Assembly: GCA_029204225.1 (NCBI GenBank)
Contig: CM055092.1
Coordinates: 20,690,036-20,754,035 of the forward strand
Direction of reading: 5' to 3'
Source of the DNA: Diphasiastrum complanatum
Lineage: Eukaryota > Streptophyta > Lycopodiopsida > Lycopodiales > Lycopodiaceae
DNA length: 64,000 bases
Position numbers and translations under genes: made by a program. The notes beneath the pieces were generated by a model that saw only the letters and a program-made list of their open reading frames with translations, searched no databases and had not been told where the DNA came from. This document shows, in pieces, positions 11,894-21,933 of the stretch; the stretch's first letter is position 1; every line of letters starts with the position of its first letter.

Positions 11894-12725
11894 TGTGGAA
11901 AAAGTACAAAAAGGACCAAGAGTGGATCCTTATCTGATCCTCAAGAGGGATTGGTTGTCAAATTACTTGATCTATCAATCTACTTGAGATTAAGATCAAT
12001 CTAGATCAATTCTAGACACAAAATCCTAACAAGAACAATCATTAATTGAAGGTAGGTGTACTTTCTGGTTTCACACATGTGAAACACTGTCTGAGTACGG
12101 ACTCCAACCTGAAAATCAAGTACACATTGATAGAACCTCAAAACAATCAAAACAAATGTAGACAAATGGAGAGAATCACTCAAAATTGCTTCCAAAACCA
12201 AGATTGGTGTCTCACATTGATTATGGCCAAATGTGGCTCTATATATACAATAAGTGGGAGCTCGTGGTACTGATCATCCCTATGATCCCACATGTGTGAA
12301 GGTGCTTTGTCATATGATGATTCATCATGCAAAACTGACACTTGGACAAAACCTTCTATTTTGAGCACTTTTGGTCCACTTTCCTTCTATATGGAGATCT
12401 ACTTGGAAATCTTCTAGAAGTCAAAATTCGCCTACTTCAGCTTATTCCACACATGTGAGCTGTCCTCTACACATGTGATATGACACCTAAACAAAGGATG
12501 TGGCTCATGCAATCAATAGATTGATGCCATGTGTCATATGTCTAGAAAACTAGTTTTTGACCTTTTTAGCCACTAGAACTTGAATTAAATCATATGTACA
12601 ACCTATATGATTATGGTACATGAAAAGTACACTATTTTCACACGTGGGACCAGGCTCCACACATGTGTGTTTATCTATATGCAAGATTTTTGGCCTCTTC
12701 CAAGCTTATTTTTGCATTTTTCACA
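11894..12725 (-). repeat. 5' LTR of the non-autonomous element
   Basis: 832 bp copy of 8251-9082. Its palindrome has decayed to CACACATGTG (12072-12081), a CpG transition relative to the other LTR, while GTACGG (12095-12100) is kept. It is followed by the second GAACC. Confidence 0.93.
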
Positions 12726-13115
12726 GAACCAACTAGCTTTCTATAGAGAGTAATGTCCTCGAATCTTTCACTATCTCTTATACTTAGCTTTACATGAGAA
12801 TCCATAGGTGTATCACTAGATTTTGCATCTACCATATGAAATCTTTCTAGAATAGAATTAGCATACTTCTCTTGACAAATGAAAGTAGATTGAGAAGATC
12901 TAATGACTTCTATTCTCAAAATGTAATGCAAGTTGACCTCAAACTCCTTCTTAAGAGCACTCTTGATATCTTCCACATATTGATTGTCTCCACCACTCAA
13001 GATGATATCATCCACATAGATTAGGTAACATCATTTCTAGCAAACCTATAATAAAGTGAAAGATCATACTCACTCATAACAAAGCCTTGAGAGAGTAAAA
13101 AGATGTTAAGCTTGT
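12726..13115 (-). pseudogene. Minus-strand Copia reverse transcriptase fragment (right part)
   Basis: Continuation of the fragment at 8028-8250, read from 13115 down to 12726: FVMSEYDLSLYYRFARNDV, then YVDDIILSGG-like catalytic region (MDDIILSGGDNQYVEDIKSA), SQSTFICQEKYANSILERF and FEDITLYRKLVGS. One frameshift lies just before the active-site motif. It matters for comparison because it shows the RT domain that is missing from the related element at 15711-21726. Confidence 0.88.
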
Positions 13116-13940
13116 GGTACGTTTTGTGTGTTGCTTAATAGTGTTCATAACACTATAGCGAGGTTCTGGTATGATTATGAAGCCAGTCATTGGGTTTTAG
13201 TTATGATATTGCCATAGATTATACTAGAAGGTAATGTAAGTTTGAATCCATTCACCTCATAAGTAATCCATCTCAAATATTCTTTTGAATGATTTAATGT
13301 TTTCCATTTACTAATTCTCGTATTCTCTCCAATCAAGCAAACTTAATTCGATTCAATCTTTGATGCAATTGCCATGATCTATCTACAAAAGCTTGACCAT
13401 CTTTTCAAATGGTTTTGTCATGATAATGTATGTGGTTTTGGAAATATATTATATATATATATATATATACAGCTCTAATGGTGTTTTTCAACCACGTTGA
13501 GCCATAGCTTCTCCATGTTTTTCAATGGATTAGTAGTATGTGATTTATTATGCTTGTATCTTCATCCCAGAATACTAAAAATGATCTCTGCTCATAACCA
13601 AGAAAACAAGACGCTCTTTTGCTTGGAATGAATGAATGTATCATCCTCCAAATGCCTCCTTCATGCTTCGGAGAGAGAGAGAGAAGTTACTAACTTCCCA
13701 CGTTAAAACACCATCTCTTTTTGGCTTTTCCATTGAATCCATTTCATGGAATTTGACTTTACTCATTACGATAAAAAGTTTCAGGTCGATTAAGGATATG
13801 TGGGCTCTGAATTATCAAAGAGTCCATGGTAGGACCTCTTCCAACGACTTTTAAAAGTGTATTTTCTTCAAAACTGACCTTCATTGAAGGGAACAATGCC
13901 TTCGATAAAGTTCCCTAATTTTCATATTGATATAAAGGCC
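13116..13940. other. Non-coding stretch with a TA microsatellite
   Basis: No supported gene. A TA repeat of about 20 bp sits at 13449-13468. A short GAGA run at 13672-13682 is followed by AT-rich sequence without recognisable structure. Confidence 0.5.
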
Positions 13941-13943
13941 GTT

Positions 13944-14692
13944 CTATACCATTTTGGCCTTCCTAGGACAATTTTTTTCAAAATTATTAATCACTGGTAT
14001 TTGGACCAATTCACCAAGAAATATAGCAAATATGATCAAACTAGTTGAATCTTTCACATCCTCGTCATCAACTAGGCCATCATCTAATGCCAAAGAAGTT
14101 CCAAAATCAATGTCCCTAATTTTGTTTGTAAGATCATCAATTGTGCAGGGTGACACCAAAGAATATCTTTGCAAAATTGAAAATTTACACAAATGTTAGA
14201 TGTCTTTTTCATAAAAAATAAAATCTGTCTAATAACTACCAACACTAAATCATTAAACTGCTACAAGAAAGAAAACTTGATATACCTCCGCAACTGCAGA
14301 TTCTTCCTCCACATGTTCTCCATACTCCGAAATATGTTTTGTTACAATTCGTCTTGTTCAAATTTTTAATCCTTTACATTGTTTGCATTTACAATATATC
14401 TTCTCATTGTACTCTCTTTGATACTATTGTAATGATAGAATGATAACAAACGATTAAATTACAATCTCATGTACATGAAAATCAATGAATTTACATTTCA
14501 ATATGCGCAAACTACATATACATCGTACCTTCACTGGATCCCACAAAACTTGAGTGCCTGAACTTGACAATGAAGATGATCTAAACAATTTATCAAATTG
14601 TGCCATTTTACATCGGTTCTTGCTATTGATATAACTTATGATCCTCTGTTCCTTTTTTCTATCTCGTGGAGGTGTATCAATTCTTTGACTGA
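13944..14692 (-). pseudogene. Exon-like fragments of an unknown gene
   Basis: On the minus strand a T-rich acceptor ending in TTTTCAG precedes an open segment (about 14692-14530) encoding QRIDTPPRDRKKEQRIISY and LSSSGTQVLWDPVK. It stops at AAG followed by GTACGA, a good donor. A second open segment (near 14340-14290, EYGEHVEEESAVAE) also ends at a donor (GTATAT), and a third (14190-13944) encodes DDLTNKIRDIDFGTSLALDDG. The spacing and splice signals suggest a multi-exon gene, but I do not recognise the protein. It may belong to a DNA transposon. Confidence 0.35.
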
Positions 14693-14974
14693 AAATTAGA
14701 AATAAAGAAAAAAAGAATGTACTCAATATTAATTTACAAATGAAGACAACTTTGATTAGAGAAAGATAATAACTAAAGACTATGATAATCGACAAAAGTG
14801 GACTAGTAAGATGTACAAGAAAAAGACATGAAAAAGTTTAGGATTTCATATATTTCTCAACTTAAAGATATTGCAAAAGGAAAAATCATATATAAACTAA
14901 GAACTAAAGTAGCAAACTTTGATTAACTTATGAAACTATAATTGAGAGTCCTAACTGTGAAGAATATGACAGTT

Positions 14975-15221
14975 CTAGAACATGAGCATGAGGCGCCCAA
15001 AAAGACAAAGCCCCATGTCTTGGAATTCAAAAGAATGGCATGAGGCTATGATCCTAGAATACAATGCATTGATTGAAAATCATACATGGATATTGGTAGA
15101 TCTTCCATCTAACAAAAAGACAAGCATAAGGCATCACATGTATGATAAAAGCATGATGTTTAGATTCATAAAGAGTCACTTAGGTCAATGATACCAGTTG
15201 GAAAAAGTCATTGGGAGAGAG
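14975..15221 (+). pseudogene. Outer Copia pol fragment (left part)
   Basis: Encodes SPMSWNSKEWHEAMILEYNALIENH and then TWILVDLPSNKKTS (two adjacent short runs), the Copia integrase tail and start of the reverse transcriptase, in plus orientation. It is cut off near 15200-15221 by a minus-strand Copia. A matching RNase H end in the same orientation appears at 22930-23056 on the other side of the nested insertions, so the two are probably halves of one element. Confidence 0.75.
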
Positions 15222-15710
15222 TGTGAAAAGTACAGTACTAAGGACCACAAATGGATCTTTGAATGATCCACAAGGTTGATTGTGTGCTTGTTAAACAATC
15301 TATCAGATACTAGTCATTAGAAAACAAGATCTAGTTTAGCAACTTGATAGAAAACAAGTAGAGACAATCAGAGCATTGATCAAAAATTGAAATCCAACTT
15401 CACACGTGTGAAAATGAGGTTGTAGTACGGCCTATAGACAGAGGTTAAAGTGTGCCAAAGCTTAGTTACATTGGAATCAATCACAATCACCATACATAGA
15501 GAGAAAATTCGAGTTTCTGCTTGAGGCTCCAAAAAGTTTATATCTTCTCACTATGGAGAATGGGAATACATAGTAAAAGACACTTGCTTATCAAAGTTAG
15601 GTGAAAATCCAGCATGTAATAAGGAAGTAGACTCAACTTTCTTGCCCTAATGTGAAAACCCTAGCCTAGATCCAAGAGTCATGCTTGGTAGGTGCATGGT
15701 AGGTACAAAT
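15222..15710 (-). repeat. 3' LTR of the minus-strand Copia, distal part
   Basis: This is the reverse complement of the LTR type seen at 29591-30279 and 53263-53963 (TGTGAAAAGTACAGTACT here against TGTGAAAGTACTATAC there). It holds CACACGTGTG at 15401-15410 and GTACGG at 15425-15430. The LTR breaks off at 15710, where the full-length Copia is inserted, and resumes at 21727. Confidence 0.88.
15706..15710. repeat. Target-site duplication CAAAT (left)
   Basis: CAAAT precedes the LTR start at 15711 and recurs at 21727-21731 directly after the right LTR. Removing the insert restores a continuous LTR of the minus-strand Copia. Confidence 0.93.
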
Positions 15711-16359
15711 TGTGAAATATTCAACTAGTTTCATCACATTTTGCAATATTTCCATATTTGGCATATTGAGGCCAAAACTTGTTTTAGACTTAGGGGTTGA
15801 CTTTTCAAAGTTCATTAGTCTAAATTTCATTTGAATAAACACTTTTTGAAAGTGTGGGAAAGATAGAATGTGAGTTTGAGTAGATTCAATTTGAATAAGT
15901 TGGGTACATTGAATCTAGACCCAAAATTGGTAGGGTTAGCATTTTGGTGGGAAAGCCAAGTGGCCAAATAGGGTTTGGACCTGTTATAAAAGGATGTAAC
16001 TCATGGAGAGAGTCATCTTCTCTCTTCTCTATCTCATTTCATGCTTATACATGGTTCCCTTGGGTTCTACTATCCATTGGTGCACTATCTTGGTGATTGC
16101 TTGCAATTCTATGTGTAGAATGATCTATATTTGCTATTTTTGGATCCACACGTGTGAAATACAGTATATTGCTGGTTTTGTACGGACAGCAACAGTACAT
16201 AATGATTTCATTCAAGTTTGATCAAGTTCTATTAGTGTTTGCATCTCAAATTGTGTGTAGATGCTGATTTTCTACATTGGTGAAATTGGTAGTGTATTTC
16301 TCTTTCTAACCAAAGATCATTCAAGTAGATTGGATCTTAAGGATCTGAAATCTTTCAAA
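15711..16359 (+). repeat. 5' LTR of the full-length Copia
   Basis: Begins TGTGAAA and ends CTTTCAAA (the right copy ends CTTTCACA). A TATA-like TTATAAAAGG at 15983-15992 is followed by a CT-rich stretch, a plausible transcription start. CACACGTGTG lies at 16147-16156 and GTACGG at 16180-16185. Confidence 0.92.
15983..15992 (+). promoter_or_regulatory. Likely LTR TATA box
   Basis: TTATAAAAGG lies in the middle of the LTR, followed within about 30-50 bp by CATCTTCTCTCTTCTC, typical of plant LTR promoters. The same sequence stands in the right LTR (TATAAAAGG near 21352). Confidence 0.6.
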
Positions 16360-16371
16360 TGGTATCAGAGC
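16360..16371 (+). other. Copia primer-binding site
   Basis: TGGTATCAGAGC directly after the 5' LTR, matching the initiator methionine tRNA 3' end. Confidence 0.95.
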
Positions 16372-16959
16372 TTGTGTTTCAGGTTATGAAGGAGGAAATC
16401 AGATCTATCAATGATTTGGTGAAGATATCAAGTCTAGAGCATGCTAGATAGGATTCTACACCAAAATCGGATTTTTTGCTTTTGTAGATTGGATCTTTTG
16501 TAGATCAAAACACTAAATAGGTCAATATACTTGTTCAATTCCGTTTTTTGAATTCACATGCTAGATTTGGCCGATTTTTGGATCATTGGTTCAGCCTAAG
16601 TGGTGGCTTATAGATTGCATATCAAATTTTCAGCATTTGCATGTAGATTTGGAATAGTCAATTTTTTGTGATTTTGTCAAAACCCTAATTTTGATTGGAT
16701 CTCTAGATAGTGAGGTTGTTGGACTTCATTTGAGTGTGTTTCAATCTTAGGAAGTGGAAAAAGTCATTAGACTTAGGATAGATCATAGGTTGATCAAGAT
16801 TCCATGATTCTATGTGTTGATTTGCTTGGATAAGTGCTAGAAGAGAATTTGTGAGATAGTTTCAAATCTTGGTGATTTCTTTTGAAAGCATTTGTTGTTG
16901 TTCAAAGGAGTGCTTTGTGCATTGAAATAGGTTGAAAGAGAAGATCAGGTCATTGCTAC

Positions 16960-17811
16960 ATGACAACCTCAATTGGAGTCATGTTGGAAGCCAATGATAG
17001 GCTTACCTCAAGTAACTATTCATTATGGAAAGTGAGGACGGATTCACTTCTTGATATGAATGATGTTTTGGATATTGTTGTAGGTTTGGAGGAGAGACCA
17101 GCAACACAACAAGATCAATTGAGGTATGACAAGAGGGCCAAGAAGGCTCTACACATGATAAAGATGAATGTTACCAATGAACTTCTTAAGGAAATTGGTA
17201 AGTGCACATCATCTTTGGAAGCTTGGAATTCATTGAAGAAGCTTTATGAATCCAAGTCTACTTCTAGAGTGTTGACTCTAAAAAGGAAAATCTTTTCTTG
17301 TTTGCAAAAGAATGAAGAAAGTCCAAGTACTTTTGTTTTGAGAATGAATGATGAGTTAGCTTGCATAGATGAAAGCATTAAGGAAGGAGAGCTTATTCAA
17401 GTGATTCTTAATGGCTTGTTGGATGCTCATGCTAACATTGTTCAAAGTATTGCTATTCAAAAGACTTTGCCAAGTTTGATGGATCTTCAAGAGATCTTGA
17501 TCAATGAGGAATATAGGCTTCAAGCAAGAGGTGGATCTACATCGACACTTCAAGAGGATGCTATGTTCACAAAGGGCAAATTCAAGGGCAAAACCAAAAG
17601 CAAGTGGTCTAAAGGGCAAGATCAAGTGGATGCTTCTTCAAGTGGCAAAAAGAAGGATAGATCAAAGCTCAAGTGCTTCTATTGTGGCATCAAAGGACAC
17701 TTTGCAAGTCAGTGCTACAAGAAGAGAGAGATCAAGGAGACAAGCAAGGTAATCTTACTCTTGATGAGGATGGTTTGGATGTGCAAGATGCAGATGATGA
17801 TGCTTTTGTGA
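16960..17811 (+). CDS. gag: Copia gag (nucleocapsid) protein
   Basis: 283 codons. The N-terminal part has the Copia gag pattern (LTSSNYSLWKVRTDSLLDM, then AKKALHMIKMNVTNELL, AWNSLKKLYES, TSRVLTLKRKIF, IQVILNGLL). A basic linker leads to one CCHC zinc knuckle, CFYCGIKGHFASQC, for binding RNA in the virus-like particle. Protease and integrase continue in the -1 frame relative to gag, and the same frame relation is seen in the truncated copy at 27405-28507. In this copy the gag frame ends shortly after the zinc knuckle. Confidence 0.92.
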   Translation: MTTSIGVMLEANDRLTSSNYSLWKVRTDSLLDMNDVLDIVVGLEERPATQQDQLRYDKRAKKALHMIKMNVTNELLKEIGKCTSSLEAWNSLKKLYESKSTSRVLTLKRKIFSCLQKNEESPSTFVLRMNDELACIDESIKEGELIQVILNGLLDAHANIVQSIAIQKTLPSLMDLQEILINEEYRLQARGGSTSTLQEDAMFTKGKFKGKTKSKWSKGQDQVDASSSGKKKDRSKLKCFYCGIKGHFASQCYKKREIKETSKVILLLMRMVWMCKMQMMMLL

Positions 17812-19426
17812 TGTCTTCATGTATGCTTGCTAACGATGGAGATCTAGATCCTTGTTGGATTGATAGTGGAGCAAGTTCACACATGACCTTTCACAAAGAG
17901 TACTTCACTTCTTTGTTGGCATATGGAGATGACAAGAGGGTGATCTACACGGCCAATGATGGTGAGTGTGCAATCAAAGGGATTGGCACAATTCCTATTT
18001 CTCTCTCTACAAATAGGAATGTTCATTTGGAGGATGTCTTGTTTATTCCATCTATTACCAAGAATTTGCTTAGTGTGAGTCAAATGCTAAGTAAGAGCCT
18101 CAAGGTGGAGTTTGATGGAGATGCTTGTTTGATCAAAAGGAAGGATGTCTTGATTGGAAAAGGTAAAAGGCAAGGGAAGTTGTTCAAACTTGATGCTTGT
18201 GTTATTGTTAACCAAGTTGGATGTGTTGCAAGGGAGCAAATTTCTATTCAAGAGGTTTGGCACAAAAGGATGGGACACCTCAACTTCAAGTCATTAGAGG
18301 TAATGGCAAGGAAGAAGGTTGTGATTGGTCTTCCAAGTTCCTTAAGTAATGACAAGCATGTTTGTGAGTCTTGTGCTTTGTCTAAGTCACATAGACTACC
18401 TTATACTAGATCTATTTCTAGATCTACAAAGTCTTTTCAACTTGTACATTCGGATATTCATGGATTTACTACAATTAGCAATAGTGGAGCTAAGATGTAT
18501 GTAACATTCATTGATGATTTTAGTAGATTTTGTTGGATCTATCTACTAAAGAGCAAGGATGAAGTGTATGATGTCTCTGTCAAGTTCAAGAATGCAAGGG
18601 AGAACCAATTTTTCACAAAGATCAAGTGCTTGAGAGGTGACAATGGTGGTGAGTACATATCTAACAAGTTCAAGGCTTTTTGTGATGAGCATGGGATCAA
18701 GAGGGGGTATACAACATCAAGGACCCCACAACAAAATGGAGTGGCTGAAAGGAAGAATAGGACTTTATGTGAAAGTGCTAAAGCTATGAGGCTAAGTGCT
18801 AATCTTGACAAACCATTTTGGGATCAAGCTTTGTTGTGTGCCAATTTCTTGTGCAATAGTTGGCCGAGTGCTATTTTGGATGGAAGGACACCTTTTGAGA
18901 TGCTATTCAAGAGGAGGCCGAGTGTCAACTTTATAAGAACCTTTGGATGCACATGCTATGTCAACATTGATGATAGGACCAAGGAGGATCCATCTTCAAG
19001 AAGAGGTATTTTTGTTGGATATAGTGAGGTGAGTAAAGCCTACAACGTTTACATTCCTTCTACTAACAAAGTGATTGTTGGTAGAGATGTCATTTTTGAT
19101 GAGGGAAACATTCCAAAGGTGTCTTCAAGCATGATTGATGGTAAAGTAGATGGATCTAACATTCTTGATGTTGATGAGAAGGATCCTACTTTGGATGGTG
19201 GTGATGATGGACCTTCATCAAGTCAAAAGCCAAGGAGAACATCAAGAGAAAGACAAGTACCTTCAAGTCTCACATATGATCAGAAGGGTAAGCAAGTAGT
19301 TTCTAGAAATTATGTTGCTTTCCTAGCCTCTTTGGATGAACCTACAAGTGTAGATCAAGCAAGGAAAGAAGAGGAGTGGATCCAAGCAATGGATCTCGAG
19401 TATAGATCTCTTATGAAGAGTAGAAC
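17755..19426 (+). CDS. pol: Copia protease and integrase
   Basis: Open without stops. It starts with an acidic stretch and the aspartic protease motif WIDSGASSHMT (about 17856-17890). The pre-integrase region has VWHKRMGHLNFKSLEVM and CESCALSKSHRLPY, the HHCC zinc-binding site. The DDE integrase core shows HSDIHGF, FIDDFSRFCWIYLLKSK, LRGDNGGEY and TPQQNGVAERKNRTL with the catalytic Asp and Glu residues. The C-terminus has RTFGCTCYVNI and RGIFVGYSEVSKAYNVYIP. The frame runs on to EEEWIQAMDLEYRSLMKSRT, the usual boundary with RT, where homology to Copia stops. The protein cuts the polyprotein and inserts cDNA. Confidence 0.93.
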
Positions 19427-20490
19427 ATCTTTTGGAGGATCTTCTTGTGTACATGGAGCTATGCAAGTGGATGGATGTTATCTTGCTGTAAAATCAAGTA
19501 ATGGATCTGGAAAACAAATTTTGTTCAATAACTTTGATGATCAAGTTGAAGATCAAGAGGTTGATCTCAAAGTGCTTCAACTAGTCAAAAGGGAAGTTGG
19601 CAATTTGGAGCTAGTCAAGAGCATCAAAGGAGAGGTAATTGGCAAAGGTGTTATGGATCTGTTTTTGCAGCATATTGAAGACTCAAGTAAGGTCAAAGGA
19701 TCAGCAAGGAAGTGTTGTTCGAGTTTACTTTACTTGTTCTATCTCATGTTTGAGCAATTTCATGTGGATGTGTGCAAATTGCCAAGATATGGTAAAACTA
19801 GCTACATTGGTGGCATTGTTTTGATGTTGGATTTGTACTAGCATTCTTGGATGATTTTGCTGATGGAAATGAAGCTATTGGAGGTTCATTATGTCACTCA
19901 TCCATGTCTAGGTTCTCAAGTGTTGAGCTACTTGGTTCCAATACTTGGAGATTGTCAATTTTTGGTGAATTCATGGTCATTTTCTTGTGTCAAGTAGATC
20001 TTGAAGATGGACTAGTGCAAACTACTTGGTTTATGGAGTCATGTGGTGTTGGATTTGCATCATTTATGTACTCACCTACTCATGGATTTCCAAGGTTTGA
20101 TGGTTTCTTGTGGCAAGATGAAGATGGAGGCTCATTCATGGAGTATCATGGTGGATACAAGGCAACAAAGGACAAAGGAGGAGGAGACATGCAAGCAAAA
20201 GTTGATCACTCACATTTATTGTTTGTTTGCTGTATTTTTCCAGAGAGTTCAGAGTTAGAATCATGGTGGAATCATTTCATTTACATTCTATTTGATGATT
20301 CATGTTCTAGTCGCATTTTTACATGTAAAATTGATGTAAGAAATAGTGAAGTATCCCAAGTGGACACTATTCTCTATATCAATTATGGTTGTTTCTATTT
20401 TGAGCATTACATGATCATTGAAAGAAGATCCATTCTTAGGAAGAAGATCATTCTTATGATGAATCAAAGTTCTATTGGCAAAAACTATGC
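19427..20490 (+). other. Foreign cassette in place of the reverse transcriptase
   Basis: Copia homology stops after LMKSRT and resumes with GGAGCATTGGAAGCTAGGAAG near 20494. The intervening sequence is open in the pol frame to a stop at 19839-19841 and then in another frame from 19847 to 20509, so about 350 codons are nearly continuous. I recognise no RT motif (no YVDDI, no QMDVKTAF). A stretch near 20345 reads AGTGAAGTATCCCAAGTGG, closely matching DNA within the long ORF of the non-autonomous element (minus strand near 9740) and at 52253. The cassette thus seems related to that unknown ORF. Its function is unknown. Confidence 0.8.
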
Positions 20491-20493
20491 TAG

Positions 20494-21076
20494 GAGCATT
20501 GGAAGCTAGGAAGGCGAGTTTTGAGGTACATCATTGGAACTCGAGATTTTGGCATATTGTATGAGGGATCATCACCTAATCTTTTTGGATTTTCAGATTC
20601 GGACTATGCTGGAGATATAATGGATAGGAAATCCATTAGTTCTTATTGTATTCTCATAGGTGATGGAGCTATATCATGGATGTCAAAGAAACAAGCCACT
20701 ATCTCATCGTCATCTAGTGAGGCCGAGTACAAAGCTCTTACACATTGCACAAAGGAGATGGTATAGATCAAGAGGATGATCAAGGATCTTCACTTGCTGG
20801 ATTTTTCAGAGATCCCAATCATCTTTTGTGACAATCAATCAGCCCAAAGAATGGCATCCAATCCTATCTTTCATGCTAGGAGCAAGCATATTGAGATACA
20901 ATATCATTTTGTGAGGGAGCGAGTCATTGCAAAGGAGGTGGAGCTTCAACATGTGTCTTCAAGGGAATGTGTAGCTGATATCTTCACCAAAGCATTGGGA
21001 AAAGACTTGTTCATGAAGCATAGGACTTCACTTGGATTATTATCAAAGTCTATGCTAAAACTAGTTGAAGAGGGAG
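20494..21076 (+). CDS. pol: Copia RNase H domain
   Basis: Restarts at the end of the RT (HWKLGRRVLRYIIGTRDFG) and shows Copia RNase H signatures: FGFSDSDYAGDIMDRKSIS, ISWMSKKQATISSSSSEAEYKAL, FCDNQSAQRMASNP and HARSKHIEIQYHFVRERV, ending with ADIFTKALGKDLFMKHR. The catalytic acidic residues (D in SDSDYAGD, E in SEAEY, D in FCDNQS) are present. One TGG-to-TAG change at 20764-20766 interrupts it. Confidence 0.9.
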
Positions 21077-21726
21077 TGTGAAAGATTCAACTAGTTTCAT
21101 CACATTTTGCAATATTTCCATATTTGGCATATTGATGCCATAACTTGTTTTAGACTTAGAGGTTGACTTTTCAAAGTTCATTAGTCTAAATTTCATTTAA
21201 ATAAACACTTTTTGAAAGTGTGGGAAAGATAGAATGCGCGTTTGAGTAGATTCAATTTGAATAAGTTGGGTACATTGAATCTAGACCCAAAAATGGTAGG
21301 GTTAGCATTTTGGTGGGAAAGCCAAGTGGCCAAATAGGGTTTGGACCTGCTATAAAAGGATGTAACTCGTGGAGAGAGTCATCTTCTCTCTTCTCTATCT
21401 CATTTCATGCTTATACATGGTCCTCTTGGGTTCTACTATCCATTGGTGCACTATCTTGGTGATTGCTTGCAATTCTATGTGTAGAATGATCTATATTTGC
21501 TATTTTTGGATCCACACGTGTGAGATATAGTAACTTGCTGGTTTTGTATGGACAACAATAGTACATAATCATTTTATTCAAGTTTGATCAAGTTCTATTA
21601 GTGTTTGCATCTCAAATTGTGTGTAGATGCTGATTTTTCTACATTGGTGAAATTGGTAGTGTATTTCTCTTTCTAACCAAAGATCATTCAAGTAGATTGG
21701 ATCTTAAGGATCTGAAATCTTTCACA
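21077..21726 (+). repeat. 3' LTR of the full-length Copia
   Basis: 650 bp from TGTGAAAG to CTTTCACA, following a purine-rich GAAGAGGGAG tract that can serve as the polypurine tract. Contains CACACGTGTG at 21513-21522. The GTACGG motif has changed to GTATGG (21545-21550). Confidence 0.93.
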
Positions 21727-21933
21727 CAAATCTCATCACAAATCATGGTCTAGATGCTACAAATTAGGAATAACTACAAAATGGACACAACCACTCCTCT
21801 TGACTCGTGGTAACCTACCTTAGGTGTGGATTTACAAGTGAAACTTTGGCCATTCAAGTGACTAACAGAAATTATTGACAAAATATACAATATTCTACAT
21901 GGCTAGATTTGCCAATGTAGGCAATTTTTCACA
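21727..21933 (-). repeat. 3' LTR of the minus-strand Copia, proximal part
   Basis: Resumes the LTR interrupted at 15710 and ends with TTTTTCACA at 21933, which is the LTR start on the minus strand. It contains TGGCTAGATTTGCCAA, shared with 29591-29635. Together the two parts make an LTR of about 690 bp. Confidence 0.88.

Larger units (their letters stand above)
8251..12725 (-). mobile_element. Complete non-autonomous LTR retrotransposon
   Basis: The element is bounded by two 832 bp LTRs (TGTGGAAAAA...TTTTTCACA) and a perfect 5 bp duplication. It is oriented on the minus strand: the primer-binding site lies at 11893-11882, inside the right LTR. The internal part is only 2.8 kb. It holds no protease, reverse transcriptase, RNase H or integrase that I can recognise, only one 459-codon ORF (10599-9220) and a long leader. 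It must have been moved by enzymes supplied in trans, presumably by a Copia, given its Met-tRNA primer site. The LTRs differ at about a dozen positions by eye, mainly transitions, so insertion is fairly recent. Confidence 0.92.
15711..21726 (+). mobile_element. Full-length Copia element whose RT is replaced
   Basis: 6.0 kb element with two LTRs of about 650 bp, a CAAAT target duplication, primer site at 16360, gag, protease, integrase and RNase H in Copia order (PR-INT before RNase H). Between integrase and RNase H, the reverse transcriptase is absent and about 1.06 kb of unrelated sequence (19427-20490) stands in its place. Since LTRs and target duplication are intact, it apparently inserted in this rearranged form using RT supplied in trans. 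The LTRs differ at roughly twenty positions by eye. Confidence 0.93.

Noticed and set aside
15186-15197. A primer-binding site (TGATACCA, minus strand) left of the LTR at 15222
   Set aside because: It is separated from the LTR end by about 25 bp and matches only 8 bases. The LTR there is the 3' LTR of the minus-strand Copia, so no primer site is expected. Treated as chance within the outer Copia.
15218-15260. Left LTR start of an independent plus-strand element at TGTGAAAAGTAC
   Set aside because: The sequence is the reverse complement of the known LTR type, and its continuation is found at 21727-21933. It is the minus-strand LTR, not a new element.
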